Origin: an uncultured Bacilli bacterium
Lineage (GTDB): Bacteria; Bacillota_I; Bacilli_A; RF39; UBA660
Assembly: GCA_947624565.1 (NCBI GenBank)
Contig: CANQKX010000012.1
Location: 1-39,514, forward strand
DNA length: 39,514 bases
Direction: 5' to 3'
Part shown: piece after piece, positions 1 through 9,526 of the stretch
Layout: every line of letters starts with the position of its first letter
How positions within the stretch are numbered: the stretch's first letter is position 1
Translations under genes and position numbers: made by a program
Notes under the pieces: generated by a model
Databases searched by the model: none
What the model saw: only the letters and a program-made list of their open reading frames with translations
What the model was told of the DNA's origin: nothing

Positions 1-357
1 TGATGCTTTTTGTTTATCTTCACATTTATCTACTTGTTTTATTAATCTTATTTGCTCATCTATTGTTCTGTTTTTTATTACATCAATATCAATTGCAATA
101 AATGATGCTATGTTTTTATCTTCACATTTATCTACTTCTTTTATTAATCTTATTTGCTCATCTATTGTTCTATATCGCTTTACATCACCATTTATCATAA
201 TTGAAATTAATAGTTCATCATAATCATATTGTTTTAATATTTTTTTTATTTTATCAATTTCTTCAGGTGTTTTATCTAACAAGAATTTAATTAATTTTTT
301 TAATAATTCAAGATTATCAATTTTATTTGCTAATTCGTTTATTGTTTCTATTTTCAT
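1..357 (-). CDS. Repeat-containing protein of unknown function, truncated by the window edge (34-aa repeats RTIDEQIRLIK[E/Q]VDKCEDK...)
   Basis: Open minus-strand frame from ATG (355-357), preceded by a GAAAGGAATG RBS and running off the left edge. Contains two copies of a 34-codon repeat (102-nt period). Confidence 0.75.
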   Translation of the reverse strand, partial: MKIETINELANKIDNLELLKKLIKFLLDKTPEEIDKIKKILKQYDYDELLISIMINGDVKRYRTIDEQIRLIKEVDKCEDKNIASFIAIDIDVIKNRTIDEQIRLIKQVDKCEDKQKAS

Positions 358-420
358 TATAACATTCCTTTCAATTAATAATTTGTATAACTATACCATT
401 TAAAATAATAAAAGTAAATC

Positions 421-921
421 TTATTTTAAAACTTTTAAATAATCATTTCCTTCAATATTAACTTTATCTCCTATTTTTTCTAGAAAATTTAGATAATACA
501 CATAAAATTCAAATATTTCCTGAAAATATGATTCACCATTTTTTAATGCAACACCAACTAATGTACTTATTTTATTCTTATTAAAATTTTCATTATCAAC
601 CACAAACTTAATTTCATAAGCAATCTTCTTACTTATATCATCATGATTAATAAGAAATGTAGGTAAATAGAAATGTTTTTTAAATATTAACTCCAAATTT
701 AGTATTAAACTATTAAAAATATTAATATATGAATAAAAAAAGTCAATATATTTTTCATCATATCTAGTACGCGACCTTATATTTGTTAATTGTGTAACAA
801 ATTTTTTTGCTTTTTTTGTTTCATCTATAATAAAATTATAATTATCTAAAAAAGATTTCATTTTTTCTTGTTCTTTATCAACTTCATTAATTTCTAAATT
901 ATTAATTTTTATTTCTTCCAT
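421..921 (-). CDS. Hypothetical protein
   Basis: ORF; start MEEIKINN at 921 preferred because AGAGGGA lies just upstream. Confidence 0.6.
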   Translation of the reverse strand: MEEIKINNLEINEVDKEQEKMKSFLDNYNFIIDETKKAKKFVTQLTNIRSRTRYDEKYIDFFYSYINIFNSLILNLELIFKKHFYLPTFLINHDDISKKIAYEIKFVVDNENFNKNKISTLVGVALKNGESYFQEIFEFYVYYLNFLEKIGDKVNIEGNDYLKVLK

Positions 922-1024
922 ATTATTTTCCCTCTTTTTTATGTAGATCATTTCTTAATTATTTTTGGTATTTCAAAAATTTGCTTATATTATAACAACT
1001 TTAATTTCTTATTGCAAATATTTT

Positions 1025-1624
1025 TTAACATTTTGATATAAATTCATCTATTATTAATTTACTATTTATATCATCATTTAAACTTTCTGGATGCCACTGA
1101 ATACCTAAATAGAATTTTTTATTTTTATCTTCAACTGCTTCAATTACATAATCATCACTATATGCACTTATAGACAAGTTTGTCTTTATTACGTGATAAA
1201 AATGTCTGCTATTTACTAATATACTACTGGATCCTAATATCTCATATAATAAAGATTCTTTTTTTATACTTATTTTATGTACATAATTTAATTTACTATT
1301 ATGAAAATTAGTATCTAATTTTTCTATTTTTCCAGAAATTGCTTGAGCCATATTCTGCATTCCTAAACAAATTCCTAAAGTAGGTTTATCTATTTCCCAT
1401 AAATATTTTGCAATTCTAACAGGATAATTTAAATTTTCATCACCACCTGGCAATATTACACCATCACACAAATTTATTAACTCTATTACTTTATTTAAAT
1501 CTGTTTTTTCATCATATATAATACCAAGTAAACTAACATCATAATTAGATAAATAATTTATTAGTTCTTTATTTATCACTTTATAATTATCATTTTCTCT
1601 TAATAAGATACCTATTTTTTTCAT
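1025..1624 (-). CDS. Class I glutamine amidotransferase-like / gamma-glutamyl-gamma-aminobutyrate hydrolase-like (peptidase C26) protein
   Basis: LGICLGMQNMAQ nucleophile motif, GIQWHPES His/Glu motif, LPGGDEN. Start MKKIGILLREN at 1624 fits the family better than the ORF-track start. Confidence 0.8.
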   Translation of the reverse strand: MKKIGILLRENDNYKVINKELINYLSNYDVSLLGIIYDEKTDLNKVIELINLCDGVILPGGDENLNYPVRIAKYLWEIDKPTLGICLGMQNMAQAISGKIEKLDTNFHNSKLNYVHKISIKKESLLYEILGSSSILVNSRHFYHVIKTNLSISAYSDDYVIEAVEDKNKKFYLGIQWHPESLNDDINSKLIIDEFISKC

Positions 1625-1642
1625 ATTATATAATATGAAAAA
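1615..1642. other. Perfect ~28-bp palindrome containing both divergent start codons
   Basis: TTTTTTCATATTATATAATATGAAAAAA; minus ATG at 1624-1622, plus ATG at 1635-1637. Confidence 0.9.
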
Positions 1643-2528
1643 ATACATCAACATATTATTAGTAATAATATTCATATTATTTGAAGTTTTTTTATTATCT
1701 AATTCAGATATAGTTATTAAAACTTTTAATAAAAGTTTTAATATATGTATATATACTCTTCTTCCAACAATGTTTTTTTCAATTTTATTTAGTCAAATAT
1801 TAATTAAATTAAAATTTGAAAAATATATACCAAATAATATAAAAAAATTTATAAAAAAATTGTTTAACATAAGTGATGATGAAGTTACAATTATTTTACT
1901 TTCAATGATTAGTGGATATCCAAATAATGCAAGAATGCTTATAGATAATAAAAATCTAAATAATATTATAAATTATACTAGTTTTGTAAATCCTGTTTTT
2001 TTAATATGTACTGTTGGTGCGATTTATTTAAAAAATATTAAAATATCAATAATTATTTTATTTTCTCATTATATATCTAATTTTATTATAGGAATAATAT
2101 TAAGAAATAAAAATTTAATTATATCAAAAAAAGAAGAAAAAAATAATAATGAATCTTTCTTTAAAATATATTCTACATCACTTAAAAGTACTATAGTAAC
2201 ATTATCAGTTATATTTTCAAATATATTATTTTTTTCTATAATAAATTCTCTTATAGTGAATATTGTAAAATTTAATGAACCAATAAATTCTATAGTATTA
2301 GGAATTATAGAATTTTCAAACGGAATATATAGTATATCAAAAACAAATATAGATATATTTATTAAAGCAATTTGTATATTATTTATGATTACTTTTTCTT
2401 CATTTAGTATTCATGCTCAAATGATAAGTATTAATGAAAAAATAAAATATATTAAGTTTTTAATGTTTAAAATACTTAATATATTAATATCTTCAATTAT
2501 ATTTATAATTTTTTATTTATTATTTTGA
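1635..2528 (+). CDS. YlbJ-like sporulation integral membrane protein
   Basis: Multi-TM protein with LLPTMFFSIL and SGYPNNARM motifs resembling YlbJ/nucleoside-gate proteins. Confidence 0.55.
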   Translation: MKKYINILLVIIFILFEVFLLSNSDIVIKTFNKSFNICIYTLLPTMFFSILFSQILIKLKFEKYIPNNIKKFIKKLFNISDDEVTIILLSMISGYPNNARMLIDNKNLNNIINYTSFVNPVFLICTVGAIYLKNIKISIIILFSHYISNFIIGIILRNKNLIISKKEEKNNNESFFKIYSTSLKSTIVTLSVIFSNILFFSIINSLIVNIVKFNEPINSIVLGIIEFSNGIYSISKTNIDIFIKAICILFMITFSSFSIHAQMISINEKIKYIKFLMFKILNILISSIIFIIFYLLF

Positions 2529-2956
2529 TGAATTATATTAAACTTTTTATTTTTATTATCTAATTTTAAATTTATATTTATAATAAAATAATCACTTGTA
2601 GATACAGAATTTAAAGAATCATCATCACTAAAATATACTAAATCTGGTAATTCATAAACAATATTATCATATATTATGCAATTAGATTCTTTATCTAATA
2701 ATAGTGTTTTACCTATTTCATTAAAATATATACTACTACCTTGATTTGTAATATTTAAAACATCAACATTTTCAATATCATCATATATTTTATCAAGTAA
2801 AGTTTTTTCAAAAACTGAATATTCTTCCATAATTAATAATTCATTATTTTTATCAATAACTACAGTTATTGTTCTTATTAAATAAATCATTACTATTATA
2901 ATAAGAACAAAACTAACAACTACTTCAACTAATGTAAATCCCTTATTTTTATTCAT
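2513..2956 (-). CDS. Type IV pilin-like/pseudopilin with prepilin N-terminus
   Basis: MNKNKGFTLVEVVVSFVLIIIVMIYL, a canonical G|FTLxE class III signal; AAGGGT RBS upstream of 2956. Confidence 0.8.
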   Translation of the reverse strand: MNKNKGFTLVEVVVSFVLIIIVMIYLIRTITVVIDKNNELLIMEEYSVFEKTLLDKIYDDIENVDVLNITNQGSSIYFNEIGKTLLLDKESNCIIYDNIVYELPDLVYFSDDDSLNSVSTSDYFIININLKLDNKNKKFNIIHQNNK

Positions 2957-2966
2957 ATTATTACCC

Positions 2967-3422
2967 TTAACTATCATTGCAGTCAACTCCAACTGTCGAA
3001 TAGTTATTATTATTGAAAATAACTATATATCTATATCTACACTTATTATCTTTTGTATCCATATTTTTTAAGTCTTTTTTTATAGATGGTATAACTTCAC
3101 TAGTAGATAAAAGATTAATCATATCATAATCTGAAAAATATATACTTTTTATATCTAAATCTTTAAAAAAGTCATTACCATTTATATCAATATTAACATA
3201 TCCATCTGCAGTATTTTTAAAGTTTTCTTCTTCATTTTTAAAATATTTTTTTACCTCTTTAGCGCAATATAATCCATCTATTGTATTAAACCTTGATAAT
3301 TCGTTGTTTTGTCTAACAAAATAATCCATACAATTTGCATATACGATTGTAATTATAGTTGCTATTATGGAAATAACTATTATTGCTTCTGCAAGAAAAT
3401 ATCCATCATTTCTTTTTAACAT
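2967..3422 (-). CDS. Pseudopilin-like protein with atypical prepilin motif
   Basis: MLKRNDGYFLAEAIIVISIIATIITIVYAN: G|YFLAE followed by a hydrophobic helix; next to other pilus genes. Confidence 0.65.
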   Translation of the reverse strand: MLKRNDGYFLAEAIIVISIIATIITIVYANCMDYFVRQNNELSRFNTIDGLYCAKEVKKYFKNEEENFKNTADGYVNIDINGNDFFKDLDIKSIYFSDYDMINLLSTSEVIPSIKKDLKNMDTKDNKCRYRYIVIFNNNNYSTVGVDCNDS

Positions 3423-3439
3423 TTTTATACTCCTTTATC

Positions 3440-3478
3440 TTGATATTGTTCTAAAAATATTATATAATATTTTTAGAA
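3440..3478. promoter_or_regulatory. Promoter of the pilB-like gene (TTGATA-17-TATAAT) embedded in a perfect 30-bp palindrome
   Basis: TTGATA 3440-3445, TATAAT 3463-3468; palindrome TTCTAAAAATATTATATAATATTTTTAGAA at 3449-3478. Confidence 0.7.
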
Positions 3479-3533
3479 TAAATACTAGAGTAAAAAGTAT
3501 TTAATACAAAAAAAGAATAAAGAGGTTGAGATC

Positions 3534-4781
3534 ATGCTAAAAACTTTTGATTTTGAAAAATTACCAATTGTTGAGATTGTTAATGAAATAATAATTGATG
3601 CAACTAAACATAGAGCTAGTGATATTCACTTTGATCCATTACAAGAAGATTTAAAAGTAAGAATAAGAATAGATGGTTCTTTAATAGATTATTGTAATAT
3701 TCCAAATGAATACAAAAGAAATTTAATAACTAGGGTTAAAATAATTGCTGGTATGAATATAACTGAAAATAGATTACCACAAGATGGTGCAATTAAAACT
3801 TCTTTAAACGGAATTCCACTAGATATGCGTGTGTCTTCTCTTCCTACAAATAGTGGAGAAAAAATAGTTATTCGTATACTTGATTATTCAATGAGTATAC
3901 AAGGTCTTGAAAAATTAGGTTTTACTAAAGAAAATTATGAAAAAATATTAAGAATGATAAGCTTACCTAATGGTATAATTTTAGTAACAGGAGCAACTGG
4001 TACTGGTAAATCTACAACAGTATATTCTATATTGCAAAGACTTAATAAAGAAGAATCTAATATAATTACTGTTGAAGACCCTGTTGAAATGGACTTAACA
4101 GGAATAAATCAAGTTCAAGTTAATAGTGAAATTGGCCTTACTTTTGCTAATGTGCTTAGATCAATATTAAGACAAGACCCTGATATTATAATGATTGGAG
4201 AAATTCGTGATGATGAAACTGCAACAATAGCAGTTCGTGCTTCTGTAACAGGACATTTAGTTTTATCTACTCTTCACACTAACGACTCATTAAATACTAT
4301 TGAAAGATTACTTGATATGGATGTTGAAAGATATTTACTTGCTGCATCTTTATCTGGAATAGTTTCTCAAAAATTAGCAAGAAGATTATGTCCGCATTGC
4401 AGAAAAAAAATAAAAACTAATCAATATCAAAAACATATATTTAAAAAAGAACTTGGTATTGACTTAAATGAAATATATATTGCTGGAGATGGTTGTGAAT
4501 ATTGCATGAATGGATATAGAGGAAGAGTTGCAATTCACGAGGTATTGTTAATTGATGAAGATATAAGAGATGCTATATCTAATAATATAAAGAAAGAAGA
4601 GTTAAAATCTTTGGTATATAAAGGTGATGTTAATACTTTGTTACAAGATGGACTTATTAAAGTTGTACAAGGATTAACTACTTTTGAAGAAATTGTAAAA
4701 TTAATTGAACTAGATGTCGAAGATATAATTATAGATAAAAATCAAAATATTCAAGAAGAAGAAAATAAAAACATTTCATAA
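3534..4781 (+). CDS. GspE/PilB/ComGA-type assembly ATPase
   Basis: Walker A GATGTGKST, Asp box DPDIIMIGEIRD, His box TGHLVLSTLHTN, C-terminal CPHC...CEYC. Confidence 0.93.
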   Translation: MLKTFDFEKLPIVEIVNEIIIDATKHRASDIHFDPLQEDLKVRIRIDGSLIDYCNIPNEYKRNLITRVKIIAGMNITENRLPQDGAIKTSLNGIPLDMRVSSLPTNSGEKIVIRILDYSMSIQGLEKLGFTKENYEKILRMISLPNGIILVTGATGTGKSTTVYSILQRLNKEESNIITVEDPVEMDLTGINQVQVNSEIGLTFANVLRSILRQDPDIIMIGEIRDDETATIAVRASVTGHLVLSTLHTNDSLNTIERLLDMDVERYLLAASLSGIVSQKLARRLCPHCRKKIKTNQYQKHIFKKELGIDLNEIYIAGDGCEYCMNGYRGRVAIHEVLLIDEDIRDAISNNIKKEELKSLVYKGDVNTLLQDGLIKVVQGLTTFEEIVKLIELDVEDIIIDKNQNIQEEENKNIS

Positions 4782-4793
4782 GAAATGTTTTTT
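4767..4793 (+). terminator. Intrinsic terminator of the pilB-like gene
   Basis: AAAAACATTTC-ATAA-GAAATGTTTTTT. Confidence 0.75.
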
Positions 4794-5601
4794 AATGTAA
4801 TAAATTAATTATTGTATTAAAATCTACTTTTAATAATATAAGTATAAGTGCTGCTACTGCTAAATAAGGTCCAAATGGCAACATATGCTCATTTTTTTTA
4901 TACATATTTATAATTGATAGAGGTAGTGCTAAAAATGATGCTAAAAATATAACTACTATTGATAACTTCCATCCTAGTATAAAAGATATATAAGTCATCA
5001 TCTTTATATCTCCCCCACCCATTGAATCTTTTTTAAATAACATATTGCCAAATAATCTTATTAAATACATAATAATAAACATAATTAATCCATCTAGTAA
5101 TATAAATATTAATTCATATCCTATATCTATATAACTAGTTATATTTTCTGTTTTAAAATATATATATAATTTTAATATAATCAAAACTATTGAAAAGAAT
5201 ATCAATACTTCATCTGGTATTATCATATATTTTATATCACTAATCATAATTATAATCATAGAAGATGCAAAAATTATTACAAATAATATATTTAATAATT
5301 CTGGATATACATCTTTATAAGATAAATAACATAAAACAAATAATACTCCTGTTATTAATTCAAAAATAGGATAAAAAATTGATATTTTTTCTTTACAATG
5401 CTTACATCTTCCTTTTTGAAAAATGTAAGAAAAGATTGGAATTAATTCTAATTTACCAAGTTTATGGTTACAATTAGTACAATGTGATGGTGGAAAAGCT
5501 ATAGACATATTATTTGGTAATCTATAACCTACCACATTAAAGAATGAACCAAAACATAATCCTATTATAAATATTAATACACTATAAACAATTACTTCCA
5601 T
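4792..5601 (-). CDS. Prepilin peptidase (A24, PilD/ComC type)
   Basis: N-terminal CTNC...CKHC zinc motif, SDIKYMIIPDE, GGGDIKMM. Confidence 0.92.
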   Translation of the reverse strand: MEVIVYSVLIFIIGLCFGSFFNVVGYRLPNNMSIAFPPSHCTNCNHKLGKLELIPIFSYIFQKGRCKHCKEKISIFYPIFELITGVLFVLCYLSYKDVYPELLNILFVIIFASSMIIIMISDIKYMIIPDEVLIFFSIVLIILKLYIYFKTENITSYIDIGYELIFILLDGLIMFIIMYLIRLFGNMLFKKDSMGGGDIKMMTYISFILGWKLSIVVIFLASFLALPLSIINMYKKNEHMLPFGPYLAVAALILILLKVDFNTIINLLH

Positions 5602-5610
5602 ACTATCACC

Positions 5611-7335
5611 TTAAATAATATCATTATACATGCTAAACATTGGAATTATAATTGCAAGTAATATCCCACCAACTACTACAGCAAGAAGTATAATAAGTAA
5701 AGGTTCTATTAATGCTTTAATTCTTGTTATCGCATTAGAATGTTCTTCTTGATAATATTCTGCTACTTTCTCCATCATTACACCTAACTGTCCTGTCTTT
5801 TCTCCAGTTACAATCATTTGATATGCTATATCTGGAAATGCCCAATTTTCGTTAAAAGCTACTGATATACTTTCACCTTTAGATAAACTTACAACTGCAT
5901 CATATATTATATTTTTATATATTTCATTATCAGTTATCCTACTTAATATATCCATACTATCTGTAATAAATATATTATTATTAAGAAGTGTTGCAAATGT
6001 TTTTGAGAACATTGTCATTTCATTGTATATTATAATATCTCCAATAACTGGAATGTGCATTAATAAATATTGTACATTAGATTTAAAAATTACACTTCGT
6101 TTAAACAATATTATAAATATACTTACAATAGCTAAAATTACAATAATTATAATTAAATAATTATTTCTTATAAAATTACTAATATTTATTAACGCTTTTG
6201 TTATCCATGGAAGTTCTGAACCAATAGAATCATATATATTAACAAATTGTGGTATAACATATACCATTATATAAGTAACTATAATAATAGCAAATATTAA
6301 TACAAATATAGGATACATCATTGCATTTACCATTTCTTTTCTAGACTTTTCTGTTGACTTATAATATTCTGCTTGTTCATCTAATACTTCAGGAAGATTA
6401 CCTGTCATTTCTGCTGTTTTAACCATGTTTATTAGTAACTTAGGAAATACATTATTACCACATCTATACATTGCATCTGATAAAGTTGAACCCATTGTTA
6501 ATTCATAAACAACTGATTTCCAAATTGTTTTTTCAGATTGTTTTTTAGATTGATTAGAAAGAATCTTTATAGCATCTACAATAGGTATACCTGCTTTCAA
6601 ATAAGTAGATAATTGTGTCAAATAAAAGACTAATAAAGATTTTTTCATAGGTTTATTAAGACCTAAATCTGTATTAAGTATACTTGCTTTAGCAACTGCA
6701 GTTATTTCATAAACTTCATAACCTTCAGATAATAAATATGAATGTACATCTAATTTAGAATATCCTTGAAATTTTCCTTTTTCTATTTTTCCTTTAGGAT
6801 TTTTACCAACATATTTAAATATTAATTTTTCACTACTTCTTTTAGCATCATCTGCATTTACATCTAGTGTTAGTATTTGTCTTTTTCTATCTAACTTCTT
6901 TTGTTTGTTTCTTGCAAATATATTCTTTTCTTTAAATTCTTCAAATATACTTCTTTTTTCTTTTCTTTCTTCTTCTTTTTGTCTTAATTTTTCTCTTCTA
7001 ATTTTTTCTTTTGCTGCTCTATGTTCTTCTCTTTGTTCTCTTTTACTTAACTTATGATTTTTTTGTTTTTCCAAAGTAGTAGTATCTTTGGAAAACTTTA
7101 ATTCATTTTCCTTAGCATTTTTTATATATTCTTCTGCCTGTTTTCTTTCTTTTTCCTTTTCAATTTCCCTTAATTTTTCTTCTTCTTCTCTTTTCTTTTT
7201 CTTTTCTGGTGATTCTCTTACCATTAGTTTTAATATGTAATAAAAAGATAAATTTAAATACTTAAACATATTAAATGGTAATAATATTATAAATAAAAAT
7301 ACATTATATATTGTTTTCATTATTTTCTTAAGCAT
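5611..7335 (-). CDS. PilC/ComGB/GspF-type inner-membrane platform protein with long charged N-terminal extension
   Basis: Two GspF repeats (LSTYLKAGIPIVDAIKILS..., FATLLNNNIFITDSMDIL...GEKTGQLGVMMEKVAEYYQEE). Start at 7335 has GGGTTGGGTG upstream; the 7347 start is also possible. Confidence 0.92.
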   Translation of the reverse strand: MLKKIMKTIYNVFLFIILLPFNMFKYLNLSFYYILKLMVRESPEKKKKREEEEKLREIEKEKERKQAEEYIKNAKENELKFSKDTTTLEKQKNHKLSKREQREEHRAAKEKIRREKLRQKEEERKEKRSIFEEFKEKNIFARNKQKKLDRKRQILTLDVNADDAKRSSEKLIFKYVGKNPKGKIEKGKFQGYSKLDVHSYLLSEGYEVYEITAVAKASILNTDLGLNKPMKKSLLVFYLTQLSTYLKAGIPIVDAIKILSNQSKKQSEKTIWKSVVYELTMGSTLSDAMYRCGNNVFPKLLINMVKTAEMTGNLPEVLDEQAEYYKSTEKSRKEMVNAMMYPIFVLIFAIIIVTYIMVYVIPQFVNIYDSIGSELPWITKALINISNFIRNNYLIIIIVILAIVSIFIILFKRSVIFKSNVQYLLMHIPVIGDIIIYNEMTMFSKTFATLLNNNIFITDSMDILSRITDNEIYKNIIYDAVVSLSKGESISVAFNENWAFPDIAYQMIVTGEKTGQLGVMMEKVAEYYQEEHSNAITRIKALIEPLLIILLAVVVGGILLAIIIPMFSMYNDII

Positions 7336-7443
7336 ATTTACACCCAACCCATTATTATATTATACAATTATTATAACATAGTAAATTCAAATTTTAAACT
7401 TTTTTTTAAAAGTTCATATAATAAATACAGGAGGTATACACAT

Positions 7444-7746
7444 ATGTTTAATCCAAGTCAATTATATATGCCACTTAGAAGTTTAGCACCAATTGCAAGA
7501 AATCCGATAAACTGGGCAACACTTTTAACAAATACTCAAAAAACTCTAAATATTGTCAATCAAGCAATACCTATCGTATATCAAGTAAAACCTATAATTA
7601 ATAATGCAAAAACAATGCTTAAAGTTGCAAGTGCATTTACTAAATCAAACAATAGTAATAACAATACTAACACAAATACCCAAGTTTCTAATAATAACTA
7701 TATAAATAATGACGATTATAATGAGGGACCTAGTTTTTTCATTTAA
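7444..7746 (+). CDS. VrrA/YqfQ-like small protein
   Basis: NWATLLTNTQKTLNIVNQAIPIVYQVKPIINNAKTM resembles the YqfQ/VrrA core; sits near dnaG-rpoD-trmK; AGGAGG RBS. Confidence 0.55.
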   Translation: MFNPSQLYMPLRSLAPIARNPINWATLLTNTQKTLNIVNQAIPIVYQVKPIINNAKTMLKVASAFTKSNNSNNNTNTNTQVSNNNYINNDDYNEGPSFFI

Positions 7747-7770
7747 AAAGGACATTAAAATGTCCTTTTT
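7745..7770. terminator. Bidirectional intrinsic terminator
   Basis: AAAAAGGACAT-TAAA-ATGTCCTTTTT. Confidence 0.85.
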
Positions 7771-8444
7771 TATTTTACCTGTTCCTTAATTATTTTAATA
7801 AGTCTTTTATGATGTAATCTACTTATAACATTACTTTTTGGAAGTTGTAATAACAAATTTTCATATTTTAATAATTTTTTATAATAATAATCATTAAATA
7901 TTTCATCCTTATTTTCCAAAAGTCTTGGTCCAAAATATATCTGTCTATAATCGTATTTTTCAATACCTTTTTGAAACTGTATAATAGTATAAATAATATC
8001 ATTATCTTCTACTAATTTTTCTCTTGTTATTTTATAACCTAATTTTATTATATATTTTCTTAATTTTACTACATCAGTATTAGATTGAATTATTATTTTA
8101 TTTGCATTTTCTAATTTTGATTGATCAGATAAAATTTTCACTATATTATAATATCCCATACCAGATATTATAATACAATTGTATTCATTAGGATTTGCAA
8201 CTGTAAGTCCATCTCCTAACCTTAAATCTATTTTATCTTCCATTTCATGTTTTTCAAGATTTTTTCTTGCCATTTTTAAAGCACCTTCATGAATATCAGA
8301 GGCTATTATGCTAATATTTTGATATTTTTCTTTTAAATAAATATCAAGAAGAGCATGATCACAACCTATATCTATTATTTTATCGTTTTCATCAATAAAG
8401 TTTGATATTTCTTTTAATCTTTTTGAAATTTTCATATTAATCAA
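7770..8444 (-). CDS. trmK: tRNA (adenine22-N1)-methyltransferase TrmK
   Basis: SAM motif [27 protein letters not shown]; located just downstream of rpoD. Confidence 0.88.
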   Translation of the reverse strand: MINMKISKRLKEISNFIDENDKIIDIGCDHALLDIYLKEKYQNISIIASDIHEGALKMARKNLEKHEMEDKIDLRLGDGLTVANPNEYNCIIISGMGYYNIVKILSDQSKLENANKIIIQSNTDVVKLRKYIIKLGYKITREKLVEDNDIIYTIIQFQKGIEKYDYRQIYFGPRLLENKDEIFNDYYYKKLLKYENLLLQLPKSNVISRLHHKRLIKIIKEQVK

Positions 8445-9525
8445 CCAAATAATCCTTTAACTTTTTACTTCTTGATGGATGACGAAGTTTTCTAAGTGCT
8501 TTAGCCTCTATTTGTCTTATTCTTTCTCTTGTAACTCCAAATATTGATCCTACTTCTTCTAATGTTCTACAAGTACCATCAATTAATCCAAATCTAAGTT
8601 TTATAACTTGCTCTTCTCTTTCAGTTAATGTTAATAATAATTCTGATATTTCATCTTTTAACACTTCATTAATCGCATATTCTTCTGGACTTAAACTACT
8701 TTCATCTTTAACAAAATCTCCTAAATGGCTATCTTCTTCTTCACCAATTGGTGTCTCAAGTGATAATGGATCTAGAGATATTTTTATTATTTCTCTTATT
8801 TTTTCTTCTGGCATACCTAATTCTTTACTTAATTCTTCTTCAGTTGGTTCTCTATCTAACTCAAGAGTCATTTGTCTTTGTACTCTCTTTAATTTATTGA
8901 TTGTTTCAACCATATGAACTGGAACTCTTATCGTTTTTGCTTGATCTGCAATAGCTCTTGTTATTGCTTGTCTAATCCACCAAGTTGCATATGTAGAAAA
9001 TTTATACCCCTTTGAAGAATCAAATTTATCTACTGCTTTCATTAAACCAATGTTACCTTCTTGTATTAAATCCAAAAAAGATAAATTTCTACCTACATAT
9101 CTTTTAGCAATTGAAACTACCAAACGTAAATTTGATTCTGCAAGTATTGCTTTTGCCTCTTCATCACCTTCATCAATTCTTTTAGATAATTCCAATTCCT
9201 CTTCTAATGATAATAGACTAATTCTACCTATCTCCTTTAAATACATTCTAACTGGATCATTTATACTTAAATTTTTAGGTAATGATAAATCATCATTAAT
9301 TAAATCAGTAATTGAACCTGAATCATCTCCATCTTCTATTTCAGTATCCGCAACTACTTCAATATTATTATCATTTAAAAAATTATATAAATTATCAAGA
9401 GATTCAGCATCCATTTCTAATCCCTTTAAATTTTCTGCTAATTCTTCAAATGTTAAAAATCCGTTTTCTTTTCCTTTCTTTAACAATATTTGTTTTCTTT
9501 CTTCAAAAGTTTTTATTTCATTCAT
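8437..9525 (-). CDS. rpoD: Primary sigma factor RpoD/SigA
   Basis: Regions 2-4: [79 protein letters not shown]. Confidence 0.97.
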   Translation of the reverse strand: MNEIKTFEERKQILLKKGKENGFLTFEELAENLKGLEMDAESLDNLYNFLNDNNIEVVADTEIEDGDDSGSITDLINDDLSLPKNLSINDPVRMYLKEIGRISLLSLEEELELSKRIDEGDEEAKAILAESNLRLVVSIAKRYVGRNLSFLDLIQEGNIGLMKAVDKFDSSKGYKFSTYATWWIRQAITRAIADQAKTIRVPVHMVETINKLKRVQRQMTLELDREPTEEELSKELGMPEEKIREIIKISLDPLSLETPIGEEEDSHLGDFVKDESSLSPEEYAINEVLKDEISELLLTLTEREEQVIKLRFGLIDGTCRTLEEVGSIFGVTRERIRQIEAKALRKLRHPSRSKKLKDYLVD

Positions 9526-9526
9526 A

